From an uncultured Bacteroidales bacterium (GTDB lineage Bacteria; Bacteroidota; Bacteroidia; Bacteroidales; UBA932), in the NCBI GenBank assembly GCA_946406355.1, contig CAMJKI010000010.1:1-45508 (forward strand): a DNA stretch of 45,508 nucleotides. The letters run 5' to 3'. This document shows, in pieces, positions 19,057 through 28,244 of the stretch. How positions within the stretch are numbered: position 1 is the first letter of the stretch; each line of letters starts with the position of its first letter. The notes beneath the pieces are model-generated. The model ran no database searches. It saw only the letters and a list, made by a program, of their open reading frames with translations, and was not told the DNA's origin. The position numbers were made by a program, and so were the translations under genes.

Positions 19057-20769
19057 TTACTGTGCGTTCCAGTCCTTGATGTTCGGGTTCACGTTCTTTT
19101 CGGCGAACGGAATCGGGAAGTAGCTGTGCTTCTCCTTCTTGAAGCCCATGTCCGGATGGGTGGTGGTGCACCAGGTAGCATCGCTCTCGTCGATATAGCC
19201 ACGGTGCTTGGCTTCACCCTTAGAGAACATAGCGTCGCAGAAGTTCGGCAGGTACTTACCGTTGTCCTTGAGTTCCTTCTCGGCAAGGCCCCAGCGGACC
19301 AGATCCGGGAAGCGGCTGCCTTCCAGCCAGCACTCGAGGAATTTCTCCTTCTGGACTTCGGCCAGGGTGCACTCGGTGCTCTTGTGTTTGGCCTGGGCGC
19401 GGGTCTGGACCTCATTGAGGGCGGCGAGACCGCTGGCGAGATCAGTATTAGTCTGTGCGCAGCACTCGGCATACATCAGGAGCACTTCGGCATAACGCAT
19501 CACGAGCATATTCCACTGGACGTTTGCGTCATTGGTGCGGTCTTCGTTGCGATAGAGGCGCTTCCACATGAAATAACCCACATGGCCATAGAGACCGGCC
19601 TTATCATAGATACCGCGGTAACTATCCTTCTCCTTGTCTTCGAGAGTCGGGCAATCCTTGTCGGTGGAGTAAGGCATCTCGTAGAGAACTTCGTCGAAAC
19701 TCTTGATCCAAGCTTTGCGGCGGGCGGAATCGTAACCGTCATTCTCCAGGATGGTGTCAACAAACTTCTTGGAAGGGTTGCACCAGCCCCAAGGGCCTTC
19801 GCCCGGCAGTTCAGTGCCTTCGCCGTCAGGAAGACGGACGCGAGAGGAACGCCATCCCCACAGCATCTTGAAGTTAGGCTGGGTGCGCTGGTAGAAGCCA
19901 TCCACCGTGGAGGCATACACCAGATTCAGTTCGAACACCGACTCAGTGCTGCCATCACCGGACGTGTGGTACAGGCTGCTCATTTTCTCGGAAGGAACCA
20001 GCTGATACTTGCCAGAATCGATAACAGCCTTGAGGGCCGTCTTGGCACCGGCATAGTCACCCTTGAACATGAGGGCTTTACCCTTGATGGCGTTGCAGAA
20101 GCCCTTGGTAATAACGATACAACCGTTCTTGTCGGTAGCGGCGGAACGCTCTTTCAGGTCGCCCAGGGCCTTGTCGCACTCGTCGGCAATCCACTGGAGC
20201 AGATACGCCTGGGACTCAACATTCTCCGGACGCTCGTCACCGGCGAGGACATGGTCCACCAGCGGCGGGTTATTCCAACCCATTGCGAGCAGCAGGTGAA
20301 TGTAAGCGCGCATTACGCGGGCTTCGGCCACGCAACGTTTCTTGACCGGGGTGTCAGCACTTTCGGCAAAGTGGTCAAGCAACTGGTTGCAGGTGTTGAT
20401 AATCATGTAATAGCAGTGGTAGGAGCCGGTGATAACGGAGTTGCTATCATCGTACCAGAAAGCGTTGATCTGGTTGCCTTCCACGCCATCGGCCTTGTTC
20501 TCACCAGCGGAGAACATATCATCGGAAGCGTACTCGAACGGATTCAGGATCGGGCACTCGTTCCAGCCGGCTTCTGTGCCCATCGTGTTGGACAGCCAAC
20601 GACCGGCATTGTAGTATACATTTACCAGAGCAGATTCGGCATGCTCGTCGGTCTGGTAGAAATCCTCCAGGGAGATAACGCCTTTTTGCTGGATAATGAG
20701 CTTATTCTCGCAACCGGTGAAAACCAGAGTTGCGCAGGCGACGGTCAGAGCAATAAATATCTTTTTCAT
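19057..20769 (-). CDS. SusD-like outer-membrane glycan-binding lipoprotein
   Basis: A 570-aa SusD/RagB family protein. The start at 20769 gives the lipoprotein signal MKKIFIALTVACATLVFTGC, with Cys20; the longer frame adds an unlikely hydrophilic stretch. Family features: the tetratricopeptide-type helices with AEARVMRAYIHLLLAMGWNNPPLVD, NLVYASTVDGFYQRTQ, and a C-terminal MRYAEVLLMYAECCAQTN followed by KEKFLECWLEGSRFPDLVRW. It caps the SusC-like transporter at the cell surface and captures oligosaccharides. It starts 19 nt after the SusC stop. An arabinoxylan-type ligand is inferred from the neighbouring enzymes. It is followed by a strong hairpin that may set SusCD expression above that of the enzymes. 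Confidence 0.96.
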   Translation of the reverse strand: MKKIFIALTVACATLVFTGCENKLIIQQKGVISLEDFYQTDEHAESALVNVYYNAGRWLSNTMGTEAGWNECPILNPFEYASDDMFSAGENKADGVEGNQINAFWYDDSNSVITGSYHCYYMIINTCNQLLDHFAESADTPVKKRCVAEARVMRAYIHLLLAMGWNNPPLVDHVLAGDERPENVESQAYLLQWIADECDKALGDLKERSAATDKNGCIVITKGFCNAIKGKALMFKGDYAGAKTALKAVIDSGKYQLVPSEKMSSLYHTSGDGSTESVFELNLVYASTVDGFYQRTQPNFKMLWGWRSSRVRLPDGEGTELPGEGPWGWCNPSKKFVDTILENDGYDSARRKAWIKSFDEVLYEMPYSTDKDCPTLEDKEKDSYRGIYDKAGLYGHVGYFMWKRLYRNEDRTNDANVQWNMLVMRYAEVLLMYAECCAQTNTDLASGLAALNEVQTRAQAKHKSTECTLAEVQKEKFLECWLEGSRFPDLVRWGLAEKELKDNGKYLPNFCDAMFSKGEAKHRGYIDESDATWCTTTHPDMGFKKEKHSYFPIPFAEKNVNPNIKDWNAQ

Positions 20770-20788
20770 ATCGTACAGTATCAGTGGA

Positions 20789-23700
20789 TTAGAATTCAAG
20801 GTTCACACCGAAGATAACAGACTTGGCCGTGGGGAAGTTACCCATATCGATACCGATGGCGTTGCCGCCGGTCGTTGCGGTTTCCGGATCCAGACCAATG
20901 TAGTCGGAGAAGGTGAAGAAGTTGTCCAGCATGGCGAAGATACGCAGGTTGTTGACAAAGAACTTCCTGGTCAGGCTGTTCGGCAGGGTGTAGCCCAGCT
21001 GGATTTGCTTGATTTTGAAGTAGTCACCCTTGAACACGGTGAGCGTGGAGGAGAAAGCCTCGCTGCTCCAGAAGTTGGCCTTGGGGAACTTGGCAGTAGC
21101 CTCGTCGCCGGCTTTCTTCCAGGAATTCCGCCAGTAGTAAGCATACGTGTTACAAGAAGGACGGTCTACACGGAAGGCGGTAGGGTAGATGCTGTTGCCA
21201 GCTACGCCATTGCCGAAGATGGAAAGGTCGAAGCCCTTCCAGGCCAGGTTGATGGTGATACCATAGGTCAAATCCGGAATACCCTTACCGATGTAGGTGC
21301 GGTCATTGGCATCGGGAGTGACGGTGGTGCCTTTAGCAATCTGGTTGCCGTTTTCATCCTTTTCGAAGTGCGTGTAAACTACGCGGCCTTCTTCGTTGAT
21401 ACCCTCGGCCTGGTAACCGAGCATGTACCACACGGGATATCCTTGTTCGAAGGTGGTGGTCAGGTTCGTACCCTGTACGGTACGGCCGGAGATACGGCCC
21501 ACATACGGATCCAGGTAGGTAACCTTGTTCTTGAGCCATGCGGCATTGGCGTTAATGGAGTAGGAGAAGTCGCCAATCTGGTCACGCCAGCCGAGTTCAA
21601 CCTCGAAACCGCGGTTGTTTACGGCGCCGGCATTCATGGTGGTGTTGGCTGCAGGGCCACCCTCAAAGTATGAAGGAGTACCTACTTCCATTGCCGGAGG
21701 AACCTGGACAAGCAGGCCGTCGGTGTCCTTGTTGTACCAGTCCAGACCAATGCTCAGACGGTTGTTAAACATACGAATATCGAGACCGAGGTCAAGTTGC
21801 TTGGAAGTTTCCCAACGCAGGTTGTTATTGGCAAGGCCGGAAGGCAGGGAGCCGTAGGTCATGTCAGGAGAATCCACATCGTACTGGTACCAAACACGGT
21901 TCAGCATGATGGAGGTGCTGTACGGATAGTTGCTCAGTACGTTGATGTTACCGTTGATACCCCAGCTGGCGCGGAACTTGAGGAAGCTCAGGATGCTCTG
22001 GTCGATGTTGTTCTTGATGAACTCTTCGTTGGAGATGGTCCAGCCGGCAGATACGGAAGGGAAGTAACCCCACTTCTTGTCGAACGGAAGCTTGGAGGTA
22101 TCGAAGGCATCGGCACGGAAGTTGGCCTGGATGCTGTAACGGTTGTCGAAGGTGTAGCCAATACGGCCAAAGTAGGACAGGCTGGCGCTACGGCCCGGAT
22201 TGTTGCCCATATTCTTGGTGGTAGAGGTACTAGACTTGAGGAAATCAATATACCGGAAATTCGGTTCATAACCCTTGAGGATGTCCGGACCGGAGGCCGA
22301 GGCGCTCACATTGTCCCAGTTGTTCTCGATGTAGGACATACCGACCATCGCAAGGACATCGTGCTTACCAAAGGTACGAGCATAGTTGGCGAAGTTTTCC
22401 CACTGATAGTAGTAGCTCGTGTTCGCGCTGGCGCTCAGGCTGTAGTTATCGGCCTTGATGGTAGCGGTGGAGAAGTACGGCTCGGTGTAGCTGTGGGAAG
22501 TGCTCTGGGCGATGCGATAACCAAAGCGGGAAGTGAAGGTGAAGCCCTTGAACGGCATGAAGTTCAGATAGGCAACACCACGGATGGAGAAGCCTCCGCT
22601 CTGGGAATCGGTGGCGTCACGCTGGACATAAGGATGACCGGACTGGGTTTCACCGATTAGCGGAACGGTCCAGTAGAGGCCGGTCTCGGGATCCACGAGA
22701 AGCTTCTTGCCGGCGGCAAGGGCGTTCTTCTGGCCGGCGGTGAGCTTGCTTTCATCGCCACGGATGGGGAACAGCGGGGAAGAGGTGATGGCGGAAAGGA
22801 GAGCGGAGCCGTTATCGTTGGCTTCGGAAACGGACTGAGTGCTCCACTTTTCGATGGAATTGTTGGTACCAACAACGAGCCAGTCCTTAATCTTATAGTC
22901 GGCATTCACCTGGAAGGTAAGACGGTCGTAAACGTCCTTGTCGCCACGGAAGATACCGTTGTTGTGGACGTTGTTGAGGGAAACGAAGAAGTTGCCACGA
23001 TCGTTACCGCCCTGGAAACCTACCGTGTGACGGTTGCTCCAGGTGGGAACAAACAGGTCGGCGCCCCAGTCCACATCGGTGACTCCGTCATAAATGGCGT
23101 CGGCTCCTCTTACGTCTTTCTCGCTCAGGAAGCCCTGGGCCAGACCGAAATCAATGTAATCGGCCGCGCGCATAATGTCGAGCTTGCGGGACAGGGAGGA
23201 GAGCTGGAACTGGTTGTTGTAGAACACCTTTCCTTCGCCCTTCTTACCGGTCTTGGTGGTGATGAGCACAACACCGTTACCGGCCTCGGCACCATAAATG
23301 GCAGCGGAAGCAGCATCCTTCAGGATTTCCATGGACTCAATCATTTCCGGATCCAGATACTGGATGTTGTCCACCTTCAGACCATCCACAATCAGGAGCG
23401 GTCCGATGTTACCGGAGTTGGAGGAGTAACCACGGACGCGGATTTGAGCGGCCTTACCGGGAGCACCGGATGCCTGAATAACCTGAACACCGGCGGCCTT
23501 ACCCTGGAGGGCTGCGGCGGCGTCGGAGGTGGAGCGGTTCTGGAGATCTTCACCGCGGACCGAGGCTACGGAACCGGTGAGGTCGCTCTTCTTCTGCACG
23601 CCGTAACCGATAACCACCGTCTCCTCAAGGAATTCGGCATCCTCCTGGAGAACGAAGTTGAATACGGACTGGTTCCCTACCGCAACGGTCTGATCGGCAT

Positions 23701-23953
23701 AGCCGATGCAGGAAACGTTGATGCTGGAACCAGCGGGAACGTTGAGGCGGAAGGTACCGTCGGTATCGGTTACAGCACCGATAGAGGCGTTACCTACCAC
23801 AACCACAGCGGCTCCTACTACAGGAGCGCCGCTAGCGTCAACAACGGTTCCGCTGATGGCGCGGTTCTGGGCGTAGGCAATGCCAGAGCCCAGCAGGCTG
23901 CCTGCAATAATCATTGCGACAGCTGCCACTTTTGCGAAAAATTGCTTTGTCAT
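20789..23953 (-). CDS. SusC-like TonB-dependent outer-membrane oligosaccharide transporter
   Basis: A 1054-aa SusC/RagA family protein of normal length. The signal peptide ends in GIAYAQ (about residue 29). Residues about 30-110 form the CarboxypepD-regulatory-like domain (AISGTVVDASGAPVVGAAVV). EETVVIGYGVQKKSDLTGSV near residue 115 starts the plug, with LLIVDGLKV and ILKDAASAAIYGAEAGNGVV, then the 22-strand barrel ending in SVIFGVNLEF with the C-terminal Phe. It imports oligosaccharides bound by SusD using TonB energy. It is the first gene of a six-gene operon that includes two esterase and two GH43 genes, and is divergent from the hybrid sensor-regulator that should control it. Confidence 0.97.
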   Translation of the reverse strand: MTKQFFAKVAAVAMIIAGSLLGSGIAYAQNRAISGTVVDASGAPVVGAAVVVVGNASIGAVTDTDGTFRLNVPAGSSINVSCIGYADQTVAVGNQSVFNFVLQEDAEFLEETVVIGYGVQKKSDLTGSVASVRGEDLQNRSTSDAAAALQGKAAGVQVIQASGAPGKAAQIRVRGYSSNSGNIGPLLIVDGLKVDNIQYLDPEMIESMEILKDAASAAIYGAEAGNGVVLITTKTGKKGEGKVFYNNQFQLSSLSRKLDIMRAADYIDFGLAQGFLSEKDVRGADAIYDGVTDVDWGADLFVPTWSNRHTVGFQGGNDRGNFFVSLNNVHNNGIFRGDKDVYDRLTFQVNADYKIKDWLVVGTNNSIEKWSTQSVSEANDNGSALLSAITSSPLFPIRGDESKLTAGQKNALAAGKKLLVDPETGLYWTVPLIGETQSGHPYVQRDATDSQSGGFSIRGVAYLNFMPFKGFTFTSRFGYRIAQSTSHSYTEPYFSTATIKADNYSLSASANTSYYYQWENFANYARTFGKHDVLAMVGMSYIENNWDNVSASASGPDILKGYEPNFRYIDFLKSSTSTTKNMGNNPGRSASLSYFGRIGYTFDNRYSIQANFRADAFDTSKLPFDKKWGYFPSVSAGWTISNEEFIKNNIDQSILSFLKFRASWGINGNINVLSNYPYSTSIMLNRVWYQYDVDSPDMTYGSLPSGLANNNLRWETSKQLDLGLDIRMFNNRLSIGLDWYNKDTDGLLVQVPPAMEVGTPSYFEGGPAANTTMNAGAVNNRGFEVELGWRDQIGDFSYSINANAAWLKNKVTYLDPYVGRISGRTVQGTNLTTTFEQGYPVWYMLGYQAEGINEEGRVVYTHFEKDENGNQIAKGTTVTPDANDRTYIGKGIPDLTYGITINLAWKGFDLSIFGNGVAGNSIYPTAFRVDRPSCNTYAYYWRNSWKKAGDEATAKFPKANFWSSEAFSSTLTVFKGDYFKIKQIQLGYTLPNSLTRKFFVNNLRIFAMLDNFFTFSDYIGLDPETATTGGNAIGIDMGNFPTAKSVIFGVNLEF

Positions 23954-24024
23954 AAGCTAAAAGTGAGTTGGTTAATAATTAGGTAGTATAAAAAAAGTGT
24001 TAAAACGTTTTTTTCGCGTCTCGG

Positions 24025-24032
24025 CAAAGATA
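24025..24032 (-). promoter_or_regulatory. -7 box of the SusC-led operon
   Basis: The minus strand reads TATCTTTG, giving a leader of roughly 65 nt before the SusC ATG. No clear -33 TTTG is seen at 19-21 nt, as expected if the promoter needs the divergent regulator to activate it. The shared 234-bp gap to the regulator is AT-rich, with a TA-repeat at about 24036-24048. Confidence 0.55.
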
Positions 24033-24187
24033 GCCGTATATATATATAGGAACTATCATTTTTTGGTCGAAACTGCAAAGAAATAGTTCAATTTTGGAAA
24101 GAAAACGTTGAGTTGAACGATTTTTTTTATTGTATGACTAATTTTTAAGATAATTTTTTGCTAACTTGCGGTCAAAATAAAACTACT

Positions 24188-27100
24188 ATGAAAAAATGCC
24201 TGGTTGCGGCCTGTTTGGGGGTTTTATTCGCCTTTTCCTTGCCGGCTGCCAACTCTTACCGCTTTCAGCGATATAGTACGGATAACGGACTCCCGGACTG
24301 CTCGGTGCGGGGTATAGGCCAAGACAGCCATGGCCTTATGTGGTTCTGTACCCGTGACGGACTGTGCATGTACGACGCCCATCACTTCAAGCTGCTGGAA
24401 GCCCCGTCCTGTCCCATCCTGGGAGGCCTTTCCCTGGCTGTGCAGGAGGACGGTGAGGGGCGCCTGTGGTTTGTTACCTGCAAGGGCGTAGGCTATTATC
24501 ATCTGGAAACGGGAGAAATCCATACCATTATCCAGTTTGGAGACAATCCTGTGATTGCTGCCAGGCTGGCCGTAGACCGTTTCGGCCAGGTTTGGGTTGC
24601 CGCCGGCAACGTTTACCGCTGGCGTCCTTCGGATGGCTCTGTTGTGCGTTATGGCAGTACCGATTCTTTCCAGTCAGAGGTAATTACGGTAGATAACGAC
24701 GGCCAGGTGTGGATGCTTTCCACGGACGGCTTCCTTTATCGGCACAACGTGTCCATGAATTCCTTCGACCTGGTGTGGGCACCGGAAACACCCCTGCCGG
24801 GCGCCAGCGTGCGGGATCTTTATCCCTACGGCGATGTCCTGCTCTTTTCGGTCCGTCGCGGCATAGTGCTCTCTACGGATATCCATACCGGTAAAACGGA
24901 ACAGTTCCTGAAGGTAAATACCGGCGAAATCAGAACCATCCTTCACCGGGAAGACGGTTCTTTCTGGCTGGGTACGGAAACTGGCATTCTGGTGCTGGAA
25001 GAGGACGGAGAGCAGAAGTGGCTGCTGTACGACAGGGCCGATGCCGCCTCCCTGTCGGGAGACGACGTGTGGTCCATGTTCCAGGACAACAGCGGAAACA
25101 TCTGGACGGGCATGTTCTATACCGGCCTTAATCTGTTCCGGAACAACACCCGGTCCATGGCCCGTATCCTGGGGGAAAGCGACGGAGGCATAATCCGGGG
25201 CAACATGGTAAGGGCCCTGGCTACTGCGGGAGACCATCGCGTGCTGCTGGGAACGGAGGACGGTGGCATCACGCTGCTGGATCCCGTAACCCTGGAGGCC
25301 GAAGACCTTACCTCGCTGCTGGGCCCGGCTGCCCAGTATAATGTGCAGAACCTTTGCAACGTCTCGGGCACCCTCTGGGTGGCCACTTTCGGCAACGGCG
25401 TATACCGGCTGGATCTGGATTCCCGCCGGCAAACGGGACATTATCTGGACCGGGAGAGGGCTGTGGTGGTATATAAGACCACCGACGGCACCGTCTGGGC
25501 CGGAACTTCTACCGGTCTGTATACCTACAACCGGGAGACGGACAGCTTTGAATACCAGAAGGAACTGGGCCCCGAATTCATTCACGCCATGTTCCAGGAC
25601 AGCCGCGGCAAACTGTGGGTGGGTACCTACGGAAAAGGCCTGTGGCTGTACAACAACGGTACCTTCCACCGTATCGGACTGGACGAAAAGGGCCGCGGGC
25701 TCACCTCCAATTATATTACCGACATTACCGAAGACCGGGATCACCGGCTTTGGGTAAGTACGGAAGGCGGCGGCGTTTGCTACGCTCCGGTCCGGGAAAC
25801 GGACGGCGCGTTCACTTTCAGCAACATGTCGCGCAAGGACGGCCTCACCACCAACATCGTCTGCGCCGTCCAGCAGGATGTAAACGGAACACTGTGGATG
25901 TCCACTTCCCACGGCCTGGTAAAGATAAACCAGGACCTGAGCGGCGTGGCCGATATTTACCTGGAATCCACGTCCGGTATCGGCAATCAGTATGCCTACG
26001 GCTCCACCCTGTCGATGGAGGGCGGCAGCCTTTTCTTCGGCACCAATTCGGGCATGTTCTTTTTTGCCCCCGTTACGGTAGGTACCCGTGAGATGCCCGA
26101 GGTATGCATTACCGATATTCTGGGAGAAGGTCCCGACGGATCGGTTTCCATTTCGGAAGAGGGCCGGTCGGCACTGGGTTCCAGTTATATCCAGGTAAGG
26201 CAGAAGGATTTCTCCGGTTTTACCGTCCGCTTCTCCATGCCGTACTACAGTTCGGCCCGTTCCATCAACTTCAGGACGGAACTGTCGGGTCCGCGTTTCA
26301 ATTTCCAGGACTTTTCGCAGGACGGCGAGGTTACGTTTGCCCGTCTCCCTGCCGGCAAGTACCAGTTCCAGGCCTTTGCCGTGATGGCGGGCTCACCGGC
26401 CTCCCGTGTGCTTACCATAGAGATTATTCCGCCCATCTATCGCTCCAGGCCGGCGTTCGTGGTTTATACGATCCTGCTTCTGGGTGCATTGCTGGCTTTC
26501 CTCCGTTCTCGGGACCGCCGCCGCAAGTCGGAGATGGAGAAGCAGGTGGTGCAGATGGAGAGTGACAAGCAGAAGGAAGTCTTCGATGCCAAAATCCAGT
26601 TCTTTACCAATATTACGCACGAAATCCGTACGCCGCTTACCCTTATCAAGCTGCCGCTGGACAAGATTGTGGCCAAGGGAGACGTTCCGGCCGAAACCAG
26701 GGAGGAACTGCTTACCATGCAGGCTAACACCAACCGCCTGCTCACGCTGGTGAACCAGCTGCTGGATATGCGCAAGATGGAGAAGTACGAGCTTAAGCCC
26801 AACTTTGTAACATTGGATCTCACGTCGCTGGTATCCGAGGTGTGCTCCTGGTTCTACCAGGTGGCTGAAGACCAGCATATCCATATCGAGAGTACCCTGC
26901 CCGGTAAACCCGTGCTGGTGCAGTGCGCCCGGGATATGATAGAGAAAATCCTGAACAATCTCCTGTCCAACGCCTGCAAGTACGGCTCCGGCCAGGTGCG
27001 GGTGATGATGGTGGTATCGGCCGATGGCGAAATCGTAAAAGTACGCGTGGACAGTAACGGTCCCCGTATTCCGGAACGGGACGCCGAACGTATCTTCGAT

Positions 27101-28111
27101 ACCTTCTATCAGACTTCCGACGCCCAGCAGCGGCAGAAGCAGGGAACCGGCCTGGGCCTTCCGTTCGCCCGTTCGCTGGCTGCCCTCCACCATGGCCGCC
27201 TGTACCTGGACACCTGGGTGCCGGAATGGAATTCCTTTGTACTGGAACTGCCTGTGCACCAGCCTAATGCCGTTGCCCTGCCCGCCTCGGAGCCTGTGGA
27301 GGAAGGAGAGGTTATAGCGGAGGAGACGGAAGAAACCGCCATGGAGAATAATCATCGGCACGTAATCCTTATTGCCGACGATTCGCCCGACATGCGCGGC
27401 TATCTGGCCAAGGAACTGTCGGAGAACTATAATGTGGTGGTGGCCCCCAACGGCCAGGATGCCCTGGAAATCCTGCACAACCAGCGGGTAGATCTGGTGG
27501 TGTCGGACATCATGATGCCCATCATGGACGGCTGCACCCTGTGCAACAACATCAAGACGGACACGGAGTTAAGCCACATCCCGGTCATTCTCCTCACCGC
27601 CGCCGTGGGCATGGAAACCCGCATAGAAACCCTGGAGGCCGGTGCCGACGGCTATATTGAGAAGCCGTTTGCCTTCGAGCTCCTGCAGGCTACCATAGAC
27701 AACCTGTTCCGCAACCGCGAAATTGCCAACCAGCAGTTTGTCCATTCGCCGCTGGCCCACTTCAGCAGTGTGGTTACGGGCGACCTGGACCATGAATTCA
27801 TGGACCGCCTGCACGACGTAGTGATGCAGCACCTGAGCGAGCCGGACCTGAACATAGAAACGCTCACCCAGGAGCTGGGCACCAGCAAGTCCACCCTGTA
27901 CCGCAAGGTGCGCGCCAACCTGGGCCTGAATATCAACGAGTACATACGCGTATGCCGGCTCAAAAAGGCTGCCGAAATGCTTTCCAGCCAGAAGTACCGC
28001 ATCAACGAGGTGGCCTACCAGACCGGCTTCTCCAGCCCGTCGTACTTTGCCACCTGCTTCCAGAAGCAGTTCAACGTAGCCCCTTCCTACTTCCTGAAAA
28101 ACCTGAAGTAG
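24188..28111 (+). CDS. Hybrid two-component system sensor-regulator (HTCS)
   Basis: A 1307-aa one-protein two-component system. The start at 24188 gives signal peptide MKKCLVAACLGVLFAFSLPA. Order: periplasmic beta-propeller repeats (about 25-650, with repeated GLMWF, LWVATFGNG, GLWLYNNG-type blades), a Y_Y_Y domain (about 660-745), one membrane helix (about 755-773), HisKA with His811 in FFTNITHEIRTPL, HATPase (about 917-1022, with NNLLSNACKYG and GTGLGLPFA), a receiver domain with Asp1107 in VVSDIMMPIMDG, and a C-terminal AraC helix-turn-helix (about 1216-1305). It senses an imported oligosaccharide in the periplasm and activates the divergent SusC operon. No good -7 box was found, consistent with low constitutive expression. 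It ends at a 27-bp-arm terminator. Confidence 0.96.
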   Translation: MKKCLVAACLGVLFAFSLPAANSYRFQRYSTDNGLPDCSVRGIGQDSHGLMWFCTRDGLCMYDAHHFKLLEAPSCPILGGLSLAVQEDGEGRLWFVTCKGVGYYHLETGEIHTIIQFGDNPVIAARLAVDRFGQVWVAAGNVYRWRPSDGSVVRYGSTDSFQSEVITVDNDGQVWMLSTDGFLYRHNVSMNSFDLVWAPETPLPGASVRDLYPYGDVLLFSVRRGIVLSTDIHTGKTEQFLKVNTGEIRTILHREDGSFWLGTETGILVLEEDGEQKWLLYDRADAASLSGDDVWSMFQDNSGNIWTGMFYTGLNLFRNNTRSMARILGESDGGIIRGNMVRALATAGDHRVLLGTEDGGITLLDPVTLEAEDLTSLLGPAAQYNVQNLCNVSGTLWVATFGNGVYRLDLDSRRQTGHYLDRERAVVVYKTTDGTVWAGTSTGLYTYNRETDSFEYQKELGPEFIHAMFQDSRGKLWVGTYGKGLWLYNNGTFHRIGLDEKGRGLTSNYITDITEDRDHRLWVSTEGGGVCYAPVRETDGAFTFSNMSRKDGLTTNIVCAVQQDVNGTLWMSTSHGLVKINQDLSGVADIYLESTSGIGNQYAYGSTLSMEGGSLFFGTNSGMFFFAPVTVGTREMPEVCITDILGEGPDGSVSISEEGRSALGSSYIQVRQKDFSGFTVRFSMPYYSSARSINFRTELSGPRFNFQDFSQDGEVTFARLPAGKYQFQAFAVMAGSPASRVLTIEIIPPIYRSRPAFVVYTILLLGALLAFLRSRDRRRKSEMEKQVVQMESDKQKEVFDAKIQFFTNITHEIRTPLTLIKLPLDKIVAKGDVPAETREELLTMQANTNRLLTLVNQLLDMRKMEKYELKPNFVTLDLTSLVSEVCSWFYQVAEDQHIHIESTLPGKPVLVQCARDMIEKILNNLLSNACKYGSGQVRVMMVVSADGEIVKVRVDSNGPRIPERDAERIFDTFYQTSDAQQRQKQGTGLGLPFARSLAALHHGRLYLDTWVPEWNSFVLELPVHQPNAVALPASEPVEEGEVIAEETEETAMENNHRHVILIADDSPDMRGYLAKELSENYNVVVAPNGQDALEILHNQRVDLVVSDIMMPIMDGCTLCNNIKTDTELSHIPVILLTAAVGMETRIETLEAGADGYIEKPFAFELLQATIDNLFRNREIANQQFVHSPLAHFSSVVTGDLDHEFMDRLHDVVMQHLSEPDLNIETLTQELGTSKSTLYRKVRANLGLNINEYIRVCRLKKAAEMLSSQKYRINEVAYQTGFSSPSYFATCFQKQFNVAPSYFLKNLK

Positions 28112-28169
28112 GAGTTTCGGAAAAGATAAAGAAGAGAGAGGCAGAAGGGAAGAAAGAGTATAGAGATAT

Positions 28170-28239
28170 TAGAGAAAAGAAAGAGTCCCAGGGGGCTAAA
28201 AAGATTGCCGATGCCCCCTGGGACTCTTTCTTTTCTCTA
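28170..28239. terminator. Strong bidirectional terminator between HTCS and araB
   Basis: Perfect 27-bp arms (28170-28196 and 28213-28239), containing GAGTCCCAGGGGGC and its complement, enclose a 16-nt loop. The purine-rich outer arm gives a pyrimidine-rich tail (TTTCTTTTCTCT) on the plus strand. It lies between the convergent HTCS and araB genes and should stop both. Confidence 0.75.
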
Positions 28240-28244
28240 TAACG

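Noticed and set aside
24036..24048. TA-dinucleotide run between SusC and HTCS genes
   Set aside because: It is a short AT-rich stretch typical of promoter regions here; too short to call a functional repeat.
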